Part shown: positions 6,958-13,251 of the stretch, piece after piece
Layout: each line of letters opens with the position of its first letter
Numbering within the stretch: the stretch's first letter is position 1
Assembly: GCA_000436115.1 (NCBI GenBank)
Contig: FR894533.1
Location: forward strand, 1 to 13,251
Source: Firmicutes bacterium CAG:534
Lineage (GTDB): Bacteria; Bacillota; Clostridia; Lachnospirales; Lachnospiraceae
Reading direction: 5' to 3'
Length of the DNA stretch: 13,251 bases
Position numbers and translations under genes: made by a program
The notes under the pieces: generated by a model
What the model saw: the letters and a program-made list of their open reading frames with translations, nothing else
The model's database searches: none
Told to the model about the DNA's origin: nothing

Positions 6958-7357
6958 GAGAGATTTGCGGATCAACGGAAAAATAAAGCTGAATGGAATT
7001 TACAAGGGGGGAAGTAAGGAGAAAAGCCCCAAGTTCCGGAAAAGCTACCAGATTATGGAAAACAGCTTTGCAGTATTTGATCAGGGAGAACTGTATTTTG
7101 CGCACTGTGAAGGAGATGAGCTGAATCTGGTGCACTATCCATTTTTACAGGGAGCGGATACTTTTGAAATCTGCGGGCTGTTGAAGGAAAGCGGTTTAAG
7201 GAATGCCGGAGAGTATTATTCGGAGGGCTTTGATATGGATGGTACGATGCCAGGGGATGCACAGATCGAAGAACAGCTTATCATGTGGCGGGAGAGAGGA
7301 GAAGAAAACATAACATGCATAAAGTTCGATTTCAACATTATATCATATGGATTTTGA
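6947..7357 (+). CDS. Out-of-frame ORF, probably the displaced C-terminal part of the preceding lipoprotein
   Basis: The open frame codes for about 136 residues from GTG 6947, overlapping the lipoprotein stop by 11 bases and the next lipoprotein start (7315) by 43. It has no signal peptide and no convincing ribosome site, although a GGAGAAG lies about 20 bases upstream. Its composition fits a real, beta-rich extracellular domain. DLRINGKIKLNGIYK (residues 6-20) resembles NLEFGKEYEVHGVYK in the preceding lipoprotein, and EYYSEGFDM (89-97) resembles its DYYYLGFDM, in the same order. A one-base excess at GGC-T-GAG (about 6955) would join them into one ~690-residue lipoprotein. It could also be a separate, translationally coupled gene. 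The last residues, which overlap the next signal sequence, are probably not original. Confidence 0.5.
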   Translation: MPAERDLRINGKIKLNGIYKGGSKEKSPKFRKSYQIMENSFAVFDQGELYFAHCEGDELNLVHYPFLQGADTFEICGLLKESGLRNAGEYYSEGFDMDGTMPGDAQIEEQLIMWRERGEENITCIKFDFNIISYGF

Positions 7358-8493
7358 TTATGGTCATACTGACAGGAGCGACGGCCTGTGGAAAGAGTAG
7401 GGGACAGGAGGCTGGTGTCCAGCCGGCAGATCCGGTTGAAGAGCAGACGGAAGAAGCCTATGCAGAAGAAAATACAGACGGTGGAGAGAACGGAGAACTG
7501 GAAGAGGAAATTTCCGGGGAAATACCGACAGATGAAATACCGACAGATGAAACGCCGACAGGCGAAACGCAGACCGGGTGGACGGTTTTGGATTTGCAAA
7601 GCTGGATGGAGGATGAAGAACAGTTGGCCGGTGCTGTCGCATATCTGGGATATCGGGATGAAAATGATATGTCCATTATTCCGGACTGGATACAAGAAAA
7701 TAATTCCGCCCTGCTTGCGGATATGCCCTTTCTGGCTGAAATTCCGGAAGAACGCATTATTGGAGCCGGTTATGGCGATTTGTTTTGTATCGTGCCCCGA
7801 GATGAAAATACCTCTATGGCAGTTAACCATGTGATCTGGGTTTCGACACAGGATGGCAATTGGCCACAGGTGGATGAAGTGCTTTATCGAAGTGAAAATG
7901 CGGATCCGGTGCTGGTGTTTGTCAATTTTGAGGAATTCCGTGAGGAGCCGGACACTGAGATTAATATTATTGCAGGGAATGGAGCACAGACACACTGGTA
8001 TCCGGAGGTAAGTGATTATGGCTCAATGATTCTGCCGGCCGGATACGATGAGCAGGCACAGCTTATGGATTTGACTAGATGTAATGAGTTTATGGGCATT
8101 GCGGATGATGCCATGGATCCACCGGGAGACGGTTGGTGGCTGCCACCGACGAATGAGGGACTTGCGGATACGACATGGGTGTGTGAGGACTGGAGACTGG
8201 AGCTGCATTATGGAGACTGCGACCCTGAGTTTGCAGGTCTGGCAAGGCTTTATCACCGGTTCGAGGATAATGTTGAATATACCTTGTTTTTCAGAGGGGT
8301 ATGGCGCATGGAGGGGGATTGTCTGCGTATGGAATTATGTACCGATGCGGGAAATACATCGGGAGGCGCCTGTCCGGTTCTGATTTCTCCGTCCGGGGAG
8401 GAACTTTATATTTATGAATCAGAAACCGGGTACACACCGCCGTTCATGACATATGACATGTCATCAATTACATTAACACTCAGTTATGGATAA
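7315..8493 (+). CDS. Predicted lipoprotein with acidic repeat linker
   Basis: A 392-residue lipid-anchored protein of unknown function. The signal sequence is MHKVRFQHY followed by a hydrophobic core and the lipobox ATAC, with Cys25 as the lipidated residue; this lipobox is slightly off the usual L-x-G-C. Residues ~27-90 form a Glu/Pro/Thr-rich linker ending in four 5-residue repeats of the type (G/D)E(I/T)PT. The mature part seems to have two regions: one with WTVLDLQSWMEDEEQLAGAV and several Trp/Asp-rich strands, and a C-terminal half (WVCEDWRLELHYGD, then FFRGVWRMEGDCLRMEL) that reads like a lipocalin-type or META-like beta barrel. The ATG at 7315 is used because AGGAG lies upstream and the signal peptide then begins correctly; GTG 7285 would add ten basic residues. 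It is probably co-transcribed with the upstream lipoprotein. Confidence 0.75.
   Translation: MHKVRFQHYIIWILIMVILTGATACGKSRGQEAGVQPADPVEEQTEEAYAEENTDGGENGELEEEISGEIPTDEIPTDETPTGETQTGWTVLDLQSWMEDEEQLAGAVAYLGYRDENDMSIIPDWIQENNSALLADMPFLAEIPEERIIGAGYGDLFCIVPRDENTSMAVNHVIWVSTQDGNWPQVDEVLYRSENADPVLVFVNFEEFREEPDTEINIIAGNGAQTHWYPEVSDYGSMILPAGYDEQAQLMDLTRCNEFMGIADDAMDPPGDGWWLPPTNEGLADTTWVCEDWRLELHYGDCDPEFAGLARLYHRFEDNVEYTLFFRGVWRMEGDCLRMELCTDAGNTSGGACPVLISPSGEELYIYESETGYTPPFMTYDMSSITLTLSYG
7516..7575 (+). repeat. Four tandem 15-bp units in the lipoprotein linker
   Basis: Four units of 15 bp code for GEIPT, DEIPT, DETPT and GETQT. Units two and three differ at only one or two bases, while the outer units have diverged. 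The repeat lies in frame in the linker behind the lipid anchor, where length change should be tolerated. It could vary between strains by slippage. Confidence 0.85.
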
Positions 8494-8565
8494 ACAAAGA
8501 AAAGGAAGTGTCATTTTCATTGACAGACCGATAAAATAAAAAGTAACGTTTATATTTGGAGGAAA

Positions 8566-8964
8566 TTATTCTTTTGGAATCTGTCCATCCACATGCAAAA
8601 TATGGTTCACCAGCCAGTCGGTGAGATAGTTCAGGATGCTCATGATCTGTTCGTCCTGATCCTCGGTTTCGTTTTCATGCTCTTCAATAAATTTATCAAG
8701 TTTGGTGATAAATTCCTGATGCTGGATCTTTTGGGTGAAGATTTTCTTGTAATGAATGGATTCCATATAATTTTCTTCATCTGTAAAGTGCTTTACCGTG
8801 TAATCACGGAGCTTTTTAAGAATGGCATCGATCTTGTCATATTTGTCCGGTGTGAATTCCTCATGCAGGAGCTCATAGGCTTCATTAGCGTAGTCAAATA
8901 ACTGTTTGTGTTCCTGATCGATCATGTCAATTCCAATGTAGTATTCTGGTTTCATATCAAACAT
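8566..8964 (-). CDS. Bacteriohemerythrin with one substituted iron ligand
   Basis: A 132-residue single-domain hemerythrin, the normal length for free bacteriohemerythrins, which bind O2 at a di-iron site in a four-helix bundle. Visible ligands are H19 (IDQEH), H59 and E63 (HFTDEENYM), H82, H121 and D126 (WLVNHILHVD). In the usual H-x3-H pair of helix three, the first His is replaced: YKKIFTQKIQHQEF gives Q78 where His is expected, so six of seven ligands remain. The ATG at 8964 follows GAAGGA by seven bases; an upstream in-frame ATG at 8988 has no ribosome site. It converges on the lipoprotein gene. A promoter is visible at 9018-9046. Roles proposed for the family are O2 storage, sensing or protection of anaerobic enzymes; the substitution may change O2 affinity or autoxidation. 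Confidence 0.92.
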   Translation of the reverse strand: MFDMKPEYYIGIDMIDQEHKQLFDYANEAYELLHEEFTPDKYDKIDAILKKLRDYTVKHFTDEENYMESIHYKKIFTQKIQHQEFITKLDKFIEEHENETEDQDEQIMSILNYLTDWLVNHILHVDGQIPKE

Positions 8965-9017
8965 AATGCTATCCTTCTTTCGTACCATAAATTTTATCTG
9001 CTATGATTACAGCACCT

Positions 9018-9046
9018 AATGTATCACAAAAGCTTTTATGAAACAA
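9018..9046 (-). promoter_or_regulatory. Promoter of the bacteriohemerythrin gene
   Basis: On the minus strand TTGTTT (9041-9046) and TACATT (9018-9023) are separated by 17 bp. The predicted start lies about 45 bases ahead of the ATG at 8964. The rest of 8965-9160 shows no gene or clear repeat. Confidence 0.4.
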
Positions 9047-9160
9047 GCCCCGAAAATCTTATGACCGCAGTATTCTCTGTAGGGAGCTTCCGTCTGTACA
9101 CGGATCAGGCGGGCATCCAATCAGATCAAAGCTGTTAAACGGGCTGTGGAAAGAAATATA

Positions 9161-9189
9161 TTGACATAATAGTTAGCCAAGACTAACAT
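9161..9189 (+). promoter_or_regulatory. Promoter of the GNAT-hydrolase operon with an internal dyad operator
   Basis: A perfect TTGACA (9161-9166), a 17-bp spacer and TAACAT (9184-9189) lie about 40 bases ahead of the ATG at 9228. The spacer contains GTTAG (9172-9176) and CTAAC (9183-9187), a perfect 5-bp inverted repeat with a six-base centre, running into the -10. A repressor there would exclude polymerase. The half-site recalls DtxR/IdeR-type boxes (TTAGGTTAGCCTAACCTAA) but is not a full match. Confidence 0.65.
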
Positions 9190-9227
9190 AAACATAAGAA
9201 GAAAACTGGAAAACAGGAGAAAAACAA

Positions 9228-9845
9228 ATGCAGGCAAAAGAACTTGATGAACAGAAGGTTAAGGAAATAGGTCATGCTTTTGGATATTACGATTACGGGG
9301 AAGAAACAGGATTGTCATCCTGCTTTCGAAGTCAGGAAGCTGTAGCAACTTATATCAGCGGCTATGCCCGTATGGCTCTAAAGGGAGGCTTTCTCTATAC
9401 GACGAGTAAGCAGGGGGAAGCATATATTGCCTATAAAATACCGGGGCAGAAGGTAAGCCTTAAGGCCGGAATGCAGTTAGTGAAAGCGCTGTTCCAGGCT
9501 ATGAGCTTAGCAGAAATGATAAGATTTGTTAAAGTTATGTCGAAAGGCGGGCCAGGCTTAAAGGATCAGATGGATAAGGAAAAGAAGCCTTACATTTTCG
9601 TGGGACTGGTATGTGTGACGGAAAGCTACCAGGGACAGGGGTACATGCGTAAAGCTATGGAAATGGCGTTTGCAGAGGGAAACAGACTTCAGGTCCCTGT
9701 AATTCTTGATACGGATGCAAAGTCTAAGTGCGATAAATATGTGCATCTGGGCATGAAACTGGCCGGGATACGCGATTGCGGCGAGAGTGGAAAAATTTAT
9801 GATCTGATCAAATACCCGGACCGATCAGGGGGAGATGCCGGGTGA
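9228..9845 (+). CDS. GNAT-family N-acetyltransferase
   Basis: A 205-residue cytoplasmic protein of the GCN5-related acetyltransferase fold, which moves an acetyl group from acetyl-CoA to an amine. The acetyl-CoA loop is QGQGYM at 135-140, preceded by the strand FVGLVCVTESY and followed by the long helix MRKAMEMAFAEG. PVILDTDAKSKCDKYVHLGM gives the next strand and the typical late Tyr/Gly-Met region. The substrate cannot be deduced. The ATG at 9228 has AGGAG eight bases upstream. Only 30 bases separate it from the hydrolase gene, so the two form an operon from the promoter at 9161. The first ~110 residues are less typical for the family, which suggests a specialised subgroup. Confidence 0.82.
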   Translation: MQAKELDEQKVKEIGHAFGYYDYGEETGLSSCFRSQEAVATYISGYARMALKGGFLYTTSKQGEAYIAYKIPGQKVSLKAGMQLVKALFQAMSLAEMIRFVKVMSKGGPGLKDQMDKEKKPYIFVGLVCVTESYQGQGYMRKAMEMAFAEGNRLQVPVILDTDAKSKCDKYVHLGMKLAGIRDCGESGKIYDLIKYPDRSGGDAG

Positions 9846-9875
9846 AATAACAGAAAAAGACAAGGAGACAGAAAA

Positions 9876-10772
9876 ATGGGGAAGACAAGAGATTTTGAAG
9901 CGGAATATAAGGCATTTTTACAAAAATATCCTTACAAAATAATTGAAGTAAATGGAATTAAGATCCGTTATCAGTATGGGGGAAAGGAAGACGCGCCCGT
10001 TATTCTGTTTTTCCATGGACTGGAAATGCAGGAAATGTGGATGTCTTACGCATTGCATTTCAGTGAAAACTACCGTTTTCTGATTTATGAGTATCCCCTT
10101 CATACAGTAATAGCAGACGAGCAGATTGATTTTGCAAAAGATCTTTTAAAAAAGCTTTCCATTGAACAGGTAATCCTGCTAGGCGGAAGCGATGGCGGTA
10201 TCCATGCGCAGATATTTGCCAAGAAATTTCCACAGATGGTACAGGCAATGATTCTGCTTACAACTCTGACGATTGACGCTGATTATGTCCGGGATTTAAA
10301 GAAGGAACGGATAAGTGAGCCTGTCGTTGTGTCTTTTCTGAAATTAATTCCGGCAAAAGCAGAAATGAAGCTGCTGCTGAAAAAATGTGACGGATTTTTA
10401 GAGTGTGAGTCACCGGATAACCAGGCGTATGGAAGAACCTTTTATGAAACGGTGGCTTCTGATCTCCATTATAAGAAAAAATTTATCCACAGCTTTGAAA
10501 GTGTATACATGTTAAAGGATTATAAGAAATTTGAGAAAAAGGATTTTGAATATCTGCGCGGCAAGATTCAGATCCTGTTCCCGGAGCATGATATTTTTAA
10601 GAAGGAAGACCAGGACAGACTGGCCGCTCTTTTCAGGCCCCTGGATGCAGAGATTTTGGACGCACCGGGAGGACATGTAGGCTTTATCCTTCAGCCGGAA
10701 GCTTATATTGAAAAAATGGAGAAGTTTCTGGAGGGCAGAAAAGAAAAGCTTTTTCCTTCAGGAAAATCTTGA
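9876..10772 (+). CDS. Alpha/beta-hydrolase fold protein
   Basis: A 298-residue soluble hydrolase of the alpha/beta fold. The oxyanion-hole segment is LFFHGLEMQEMW, the nucleophile elbow is GGSDGG with Ser105, the acid is probably D239 (FPEHDIF) and the base H267 (GGHVGF). The order and spacing match the canonical Ser-Asp-His triad. No signal peptide is present, so it acts in the cytoplasm. An esterase- or lipase-like role is likely, but the substrate is unknown. The ATG at 9876 has AAGGAG eight bases upstream, and the gene shares its operon with the upstream acetyltransferase. Its stop codon lies inside the 3' end of the convergent AraC gene (15-bp overlap), and no terminator hairpin is visible at the junction. 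Confidence 0.85.
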   Translation: MGKTRDFEAEYKAFLQKYPYKIIEVNGIKIRYQYGGKEDAPVILFFHGLEMQEMWMSYALHFSENYRFLIYEYPLHTVIADEQIDFAKDLLKKLSIEQVILLGGSDGGIHAQIFAKKFPQMVQAMILLTTLTIDADYVRDLKKERISEPVVVSFLKLIPAKAEMKLLLKKCDGFLECESPDNQAYGRTFYETVASDLHYKKKFIHSFESVYMLKDYKKFEKKDFEYLRGKIQILFPEHDIFKKEDQDRLAALFRPLDAEILDAPGGHVGFILQPEAYIEKMEKFLEGRKEKLFPSGKS

Positions 10773-11699
10773 ATTCCTACGGTAATCCAGTGGCTTCATC
10801 CCATAGTACGACCGAAAGACGCTGGCGAAACGCCCCTGATTGACATATCCGCAGGTTTTTGCAATATCGGAAATGCTCATTTCAGAGGAAACTAAAAGTT
10901 CTGTGGCTTTTTTCATGCGCACTTCATTCATGTAGGTAGAAACATTAACTCCAAAGACGGAATAAAAATACCGCTTTAAACTGGTTTCACTAACCCCTAA
11001 TATTTCGGAGACAGACCGCATGGAAAGGTGCTGGCTTAAATCCTGGGTCAGTAAATTCTGGACTTTTTTTGCCAGGATAACCTGTACCTTGGACAGATAA
11101 AGAGCATTGGAAGCATCCTCAGGCTTATGATCCTGAAAATATTTTAGGAGCTGAAGGGTATCAAGGCGAAGCTGGCCAATGTTGTTGAAGGCACAATGCT
11201 CTGTGATATGATTCCACAGACGGAGGACGGGATCCGGTGTGTAGAAAACGGCGCCGCTGCGGTACAGTCTGATCAGATCCTCCGGGTTAATCTGAAACAG
11301 GTTTAGGACTTTTTTGGTTTCATCCTGAAACATGTCTGCCATGACATAGATCTCATAACCTTCATAATAGGATGAGGGATAATAAAAATAATCCTGTACC
11401 ATTTGGGAGGAAATATTCATCAGTCTTGTATCGATATAGCTGTAGTTGTCATTGTTAATCTGAAATTCACATCTTCCTTGTCTGCAATAATTAATCAGCA
11501 GAATATCCTGAGGCATAGTGTTTCTGTTGCTGGGTACCATCTGGGTATGAATATCATTTAACACCAGATAGATACCCGGAAGGATATAGTATGCGGTCAG
11601 ATTAAGGAAACCATCAGAGGTATCATGGTGAAAGGTAACAACATCATGGTCGCCTGTCAGGAAACGTTCTATATTTTTGCTAAAATTATCTTTTTTCAT
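10758..11699 (-). CDS. AraC-family transcriptional regulator (PchR-like C-terminus)
   Basis: A 313-residue regulator. The C-terminal ~100 residues carry the two helix-turn-helix motifs of AraC proteins: MRSVSEILGVSETSLKRYF, then EVRMKKATELL, then ISDIAKTCGYVNQGRFASVF and the closing YYGMKPLDYRR. The GYVNQGRFASVF form is reminiscent of the PchR-like branch, whose members often govern iron-uptake genes. The N-terminal ~200 residues are probably the ligand-sensing part and are not a recognised domain. The ATG at 11699 is chosen because the upstream extension to a TTG at 11753 would begin before the promoter's predicted start. It is divergent from feoA, with ~208 bp between the starts. Control of feoAB, of itself or of the GNAT operon is possible; this rests on position only. 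Confidence 0.88.
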   Translation of the reverse strand: MKKDNFSKNIERFLTGDHDVVTFHHDTSDGFLNLTAYYILPGIYLVLNDIHTQMVPSNRNTMPQDILLINYCRQGRCEFQINNDNYSYIDTRLMNISSQMVQDYFYYPSSYYEGYEIYVMADMFQDETKKVLNLFQINPEDLIRLYRSGAVFYTPDPVLRLWNHITEHCAFNNIGQLRLDTLQLLKYFQDHKPEDASNALYLSKVQVILAKKVQNLLTQDLSQHLSMRSVSEILGVSETSLKRYFYSVFGVNVSTYMNEVRMKKATELLVSSEMSISDIAKTCGYVNQGRFASVFRSYYGMKPLDYRRNSRFS

Positions 11700-11741
11700 C
11701 AAATACGTCTTTCTTTTATTCAAAGGAACCTCAATAAAAAC

Positions 11742-11769
11742 ATTATAAATCAAATGTTTAGCAATTCAA
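11742..11769 (-). promoter_or_regulatory. Promoter of the AraC regulator gene
   Basis: On the minus strand TTGAAT (11764-11769) and a perfect TATAAT (11742-11747) are separated by 16 bp. The predicted start near 11735 leaves a leader of about 36 bases before the ATG at 11699. Confidence 0.6.
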
Positions 11770-11796
11770 TAAAAATTTAAAACATATGGCTAAACA
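11755..11796. promoter_or_regulatory. 8-bp inverted repeat overlapping the AraC promoter
   Basis: TGTTTAGC (11755-11762) and GCTAAACA (11789-11796) are perfect inverted repeats with centres 34 bp apart, about three helical turns. The first arm lies between the -35 and -10 of the AraC gene and the second just upstream of the -35. This fits an autoregulatory site for the regulator itself; the binding is inferred. Confidence 0.45.
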
Positions 11797-11847
11797 GACC
11801 TTTTTGAACGAATAGGGTATAGATATATTTTGAATACCATTATAAAG

Positions 11848-11877
11848 TAGTGTAAGTTAGTTGTGACAAACTATAGA
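11848..11877 (+). promoter_or_regulatory. Probable feoAB promoter with dyad operator
   Basis: A weak TAGTGT (11848-11853) and TATAGA (11872-11877), 18 bp apart, are the best-placed promoter elements ahead of feoA. The spacer holds TAGTT (11858-11862) and AACTA (11869-11873), a 5-bp inverted repeat with a six-base centre that overlaps the -10. The same stretch matches the operator region of the GNAT promoter (AGTTAG-N4-GAC-N-AAC). An iron- or metal-responsive repressor would suit the downstream genes but is not proven. Confidence 0.4.
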
Positions 11878-11907
11878 AACAATATATAGATGAGGAGGAT
11901 AAACGGC

Positions 11908-12135
11908 ATGAAATTGTCAGAGGCAAAGGCCGGAGACTGTGGAGTGGTGCAGACTGTAAGCGGCAGTCATCACTTGATCTCAAGACTGATAGGAATAGGA
12001 ATTGTTGAGGGCAGCAGGATCCAGGTAGTTCAAAATCAGAAGAACCAGCCGGTTTTGTTTTATTGCAGAGAATCTATTATTGCATTAAGCAAACAGGATT
12101 GCGAAGGAATTGAGATAGAGGGAGGCAGAGCATGA
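11908..12135 (+). CDS. feoA: FeoA, ferrous iron transport accessory protein
   Basis: A 75-residue SH3-like cytoplasmic protein that helps FeoB take up Fe2+. The pattern is typical of the family: MKLSEAKAGDCGVVQ, SRLIGIGIVEGSRIQVVQN, then PVLFYCRESIIALSKQDCEGIEI. The ATG at 11908 is used because GAGGAGG lies about nine bases upstream; the in-frame ATG at 11890 would place the ribosome site inside the gene. Its stop overlaps the start of feoB (ATGA), so the two are translationally coupled. Length is normal for single-domain FeoA. Confidence 0.92.
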   Translation: MKLSEAKAGDCGVVQTVSGSHHLISRLIGIGIVEGSRIQVVQNQKNQPVLFYCRESIIALSKQDCEGIEIEGGRA

Positions 12136-13251
12136 GTAAGACAATCGCATTATTAGGACAGCCAAATTCCGGAAAGTCCACGGTTTTCAATGGTCTTACA
12201 GGCGCACACCAGCATGTGGGCAACTGGCCGGGTAAAACCGTAGAGCGTATGGAAGGAAGCTTTCATTATCAGGATACGGAGTATCATATTATTGATCTTC
12301 CCGGGAGCTACAGTTTATCTGCAGGTTCTAATGAGGAGCAGATCACAGCAGATTTCATCCGATCTGGAAAGGCAGATCTGATAGCCATTCTTGTGGACAG
12401 CTCCCAGCTTGACCGTTCTCTGTATATGTATGTGGATTATATTGGCACAGATACACCGGTCATTCTTATTTTAAACCTGATGGATGTGGCGGAGAAAAAA
12501 GGGATCCAGATCGATACACAGGAGCTGAGCAGGCGGATGGGCATTCCGGTAGTCGGATTTGTTGCCTCAGAAACAAAGCGATATGGAGAATTAAAAAAGC
12601 AGCTTGTCGACGCGGCAGTAAATGGGAAAACAGCGGACAGTGCAGGACTTATGAAATACTATGCACAGGATCCGAAAATAAAATTTGAAGAAATAGCGGG
12701 CAGGCAAAAAGAGGATCGCTTATTTATAAAAGAAAAGCTTGCAATCCGTGAGCTTGAAAAGACGGATCAGGGGCTTATGCTTTCCGGAAAGCATAAATAT
12801 GAGTATATTGATGAGCTTTTAAAGGGAACCGTTAAAAGATCAGATAAGGACATAAAGCTTAATGGATTTGATCAGAAGGCTCTGGGGAAACATTCCGGAA
12901 AATGGATCGCAGTTGGGATTATCGTAGCAGCGCTTGCACTGGCAATGGTCGTAGCAGCGCCCGTTATGGGACTGGGATTTGGGTTAGCAGGTGTGATCAG
13001 CGGGCCCTTAGAGCAGCTGATGACTTTCATGAATGTCTGGAAGCCTCTGGCAGAGCTGGTGTATGTGGTGCTGCCCAATGTGCTGGCATTTACCATATCT
13101 ATGGCGGGATTTGTTCTGGGGGTTACTTTTACCTTTGCGATCATAGAAGATGTAGGTTATATGGCCAGAATTTCTGTTGTGTTTAATTCTGCTATGGAGA
13201 AGCTGGGCTTGCAGGGAAAAAGCGTGTGCTCGCTTCTTATGAGCATGGGAT
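12132..13251 (+). CDS. feoB: FeoB, Fe2+ transporter, 5' part (runs off the window)
   Basis: The reading frame is open for 373 codons to the window end. The N-terminal G domain has G1 GQPNSGKST (9-17), a switch-I region NWPGKTVER, G3 DLPG (55-58) and G4 NLMD (115-118). A helical guanine-dissociation-inhibitor-like segment extends to about residue 250. TM helices begin near residue 257, and the conserved gate region appears as EDVGYMARISVVFNSAMEKLGLQGKS close to the end. FeoB imports ferrous iron through the membrane, with GTP binding regulating it. G1 has Gln where most FeoB proteins have Asn (GNPN), a small departure. The overlap with feoA gives one operon. The rest of the permease and any downstream feoC-like gene cannot be seen. 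Confidence 0.95.
   Translation, partial: MSKTIALLGQPNSGKSTVFNGLTGAHQHVGNWPGKTVERMEGSFHYQDTEYHIIDLPGSYSLSAGSNEEQITADFIRSGKADLIAILVDSSQLDRSLYMYVDYIGTDTPVILILNLMDVAEKKGIQIDTQELSRRMGIPVVGFVASETKRYGELKKQLVDAAVNGKTADSAGLMKYYAQDPKIKFEEIAGRQKEDRLFIKEKLAIRELEKTDQGLMLSGKHKYEYIDELLKGTVKRSDKDIKLNGFDQKALGKHSGKWIAVGIIVAALALAMVVAAPVMGLGFGLAGVISGPLEQLMTFMNVWKPLAELVYVVLPNVLAFTISMAGFVLGVTFTFAIIEDVGYMARISVVFNSAMEKLGLQGKSVCSLLMSMG

Noticed and set aside
7516..7575. CRISPR-like array
   Set aside because: The 15-bp units are contiguous with no spacers and keep the reading frame of a linker, so they are an ordinary coding repeat. No CRISPR array was seen elsewhere.
7216..7995. Long minus-strand open frame of 259 codons opposite the second lipoprotein
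   Set aside because: It has no family-like pattern and no ribosome site, is rich in Cys, Ile, His and Arg, and lies wholly opposite a lipoprotein gene with good coding features, so it is a shadow frame.
11753..11753. TTG at 11753 as the start of the AraC regulator
   Set aside because: It lies upstream of the predicted -10 and transcription start of the gene; the ATG at 11699 fits the transcript and the normal AraC length.
12872..13186. Open frames on both strands over the feoB membrane domain
   Set aside because: They overlap the FeoB reading frame, which is open to the window end and has strong family motifs.

Overview
The window looks like a low-to-moderate-GC Gram-positive genome of the Clostridia, most likely Lachnospiraceae-like. 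The reasons are strong purine-rich Shine-Dalgarno sequences, sigma-A type promoters, LTGC-type lipoprotein signals, and a gene mix of 7TM-GGDEF-HD-GYP signalling protein, bacteriohemerythrin, AraC regulator and FeoA/FeoB. This placement is inferred from gene content and style only.

Left part (1 to about 2625) has the look of an accessory region. It opens with what appears to be the 3' end of a tRNA and a clean intrinsic terminator. Then comes an XRE-type repressor on the minus strand, divergent from an AT-rich polytopic membrane protein of GT-C-like appearance. The two share a 105-bp intergenic region in which a perfect 19-bp inverted repeat encloses two face-to-face promoters, which looks like an autoregulated switch. 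Downstream is decayed material: a frameshifted membrane-protein remnant on the minus strand, and a ruined minimal nucleotidyltransferase/HI0074-like (MNT/HEPN type) gene pair with a 1-nt frameshift in the first gene and an internal deletion in the second.

Centre (2684 to 8493) holds a large signalling protein (7 to 8 TM sensor, GAF-like segment, degenerate GGDEF with GANEY, intact HD-GYP c-di-GMP phosphodiesterase). A short structured leader follows, and then a lipoprotein cluster. The first lipoprotein seems to be broken by a +1 shift at its UGA stop: the following out-of-frame ORF carries motifs that repeat part of the lipoprotein. The second lipoprotein has a 4 x 5-residue repeat linker after its lipobox.

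Right part (8566 to 13251) looks like ordinary chromosome. It contains a minus-strand bacteriohemerythrin with one predicted iron ligand replaced by Gln, a GNAT acetyltransferase plus alpha/beta hydrolase operon, a convergent AraC-family regulator, and a divergent feoA-feoB operon that runs off the window end. The promoters of the GNAT operon and of feoA carry a similar motif (AGTTAG-N4-GAC-N-AAC), suggesting shared, perhaps metal-linked, control. Hemerythrin (di-iron) and Feo (ferrous iron uptake) make an iron or redox theme plausible here, but this is inference.
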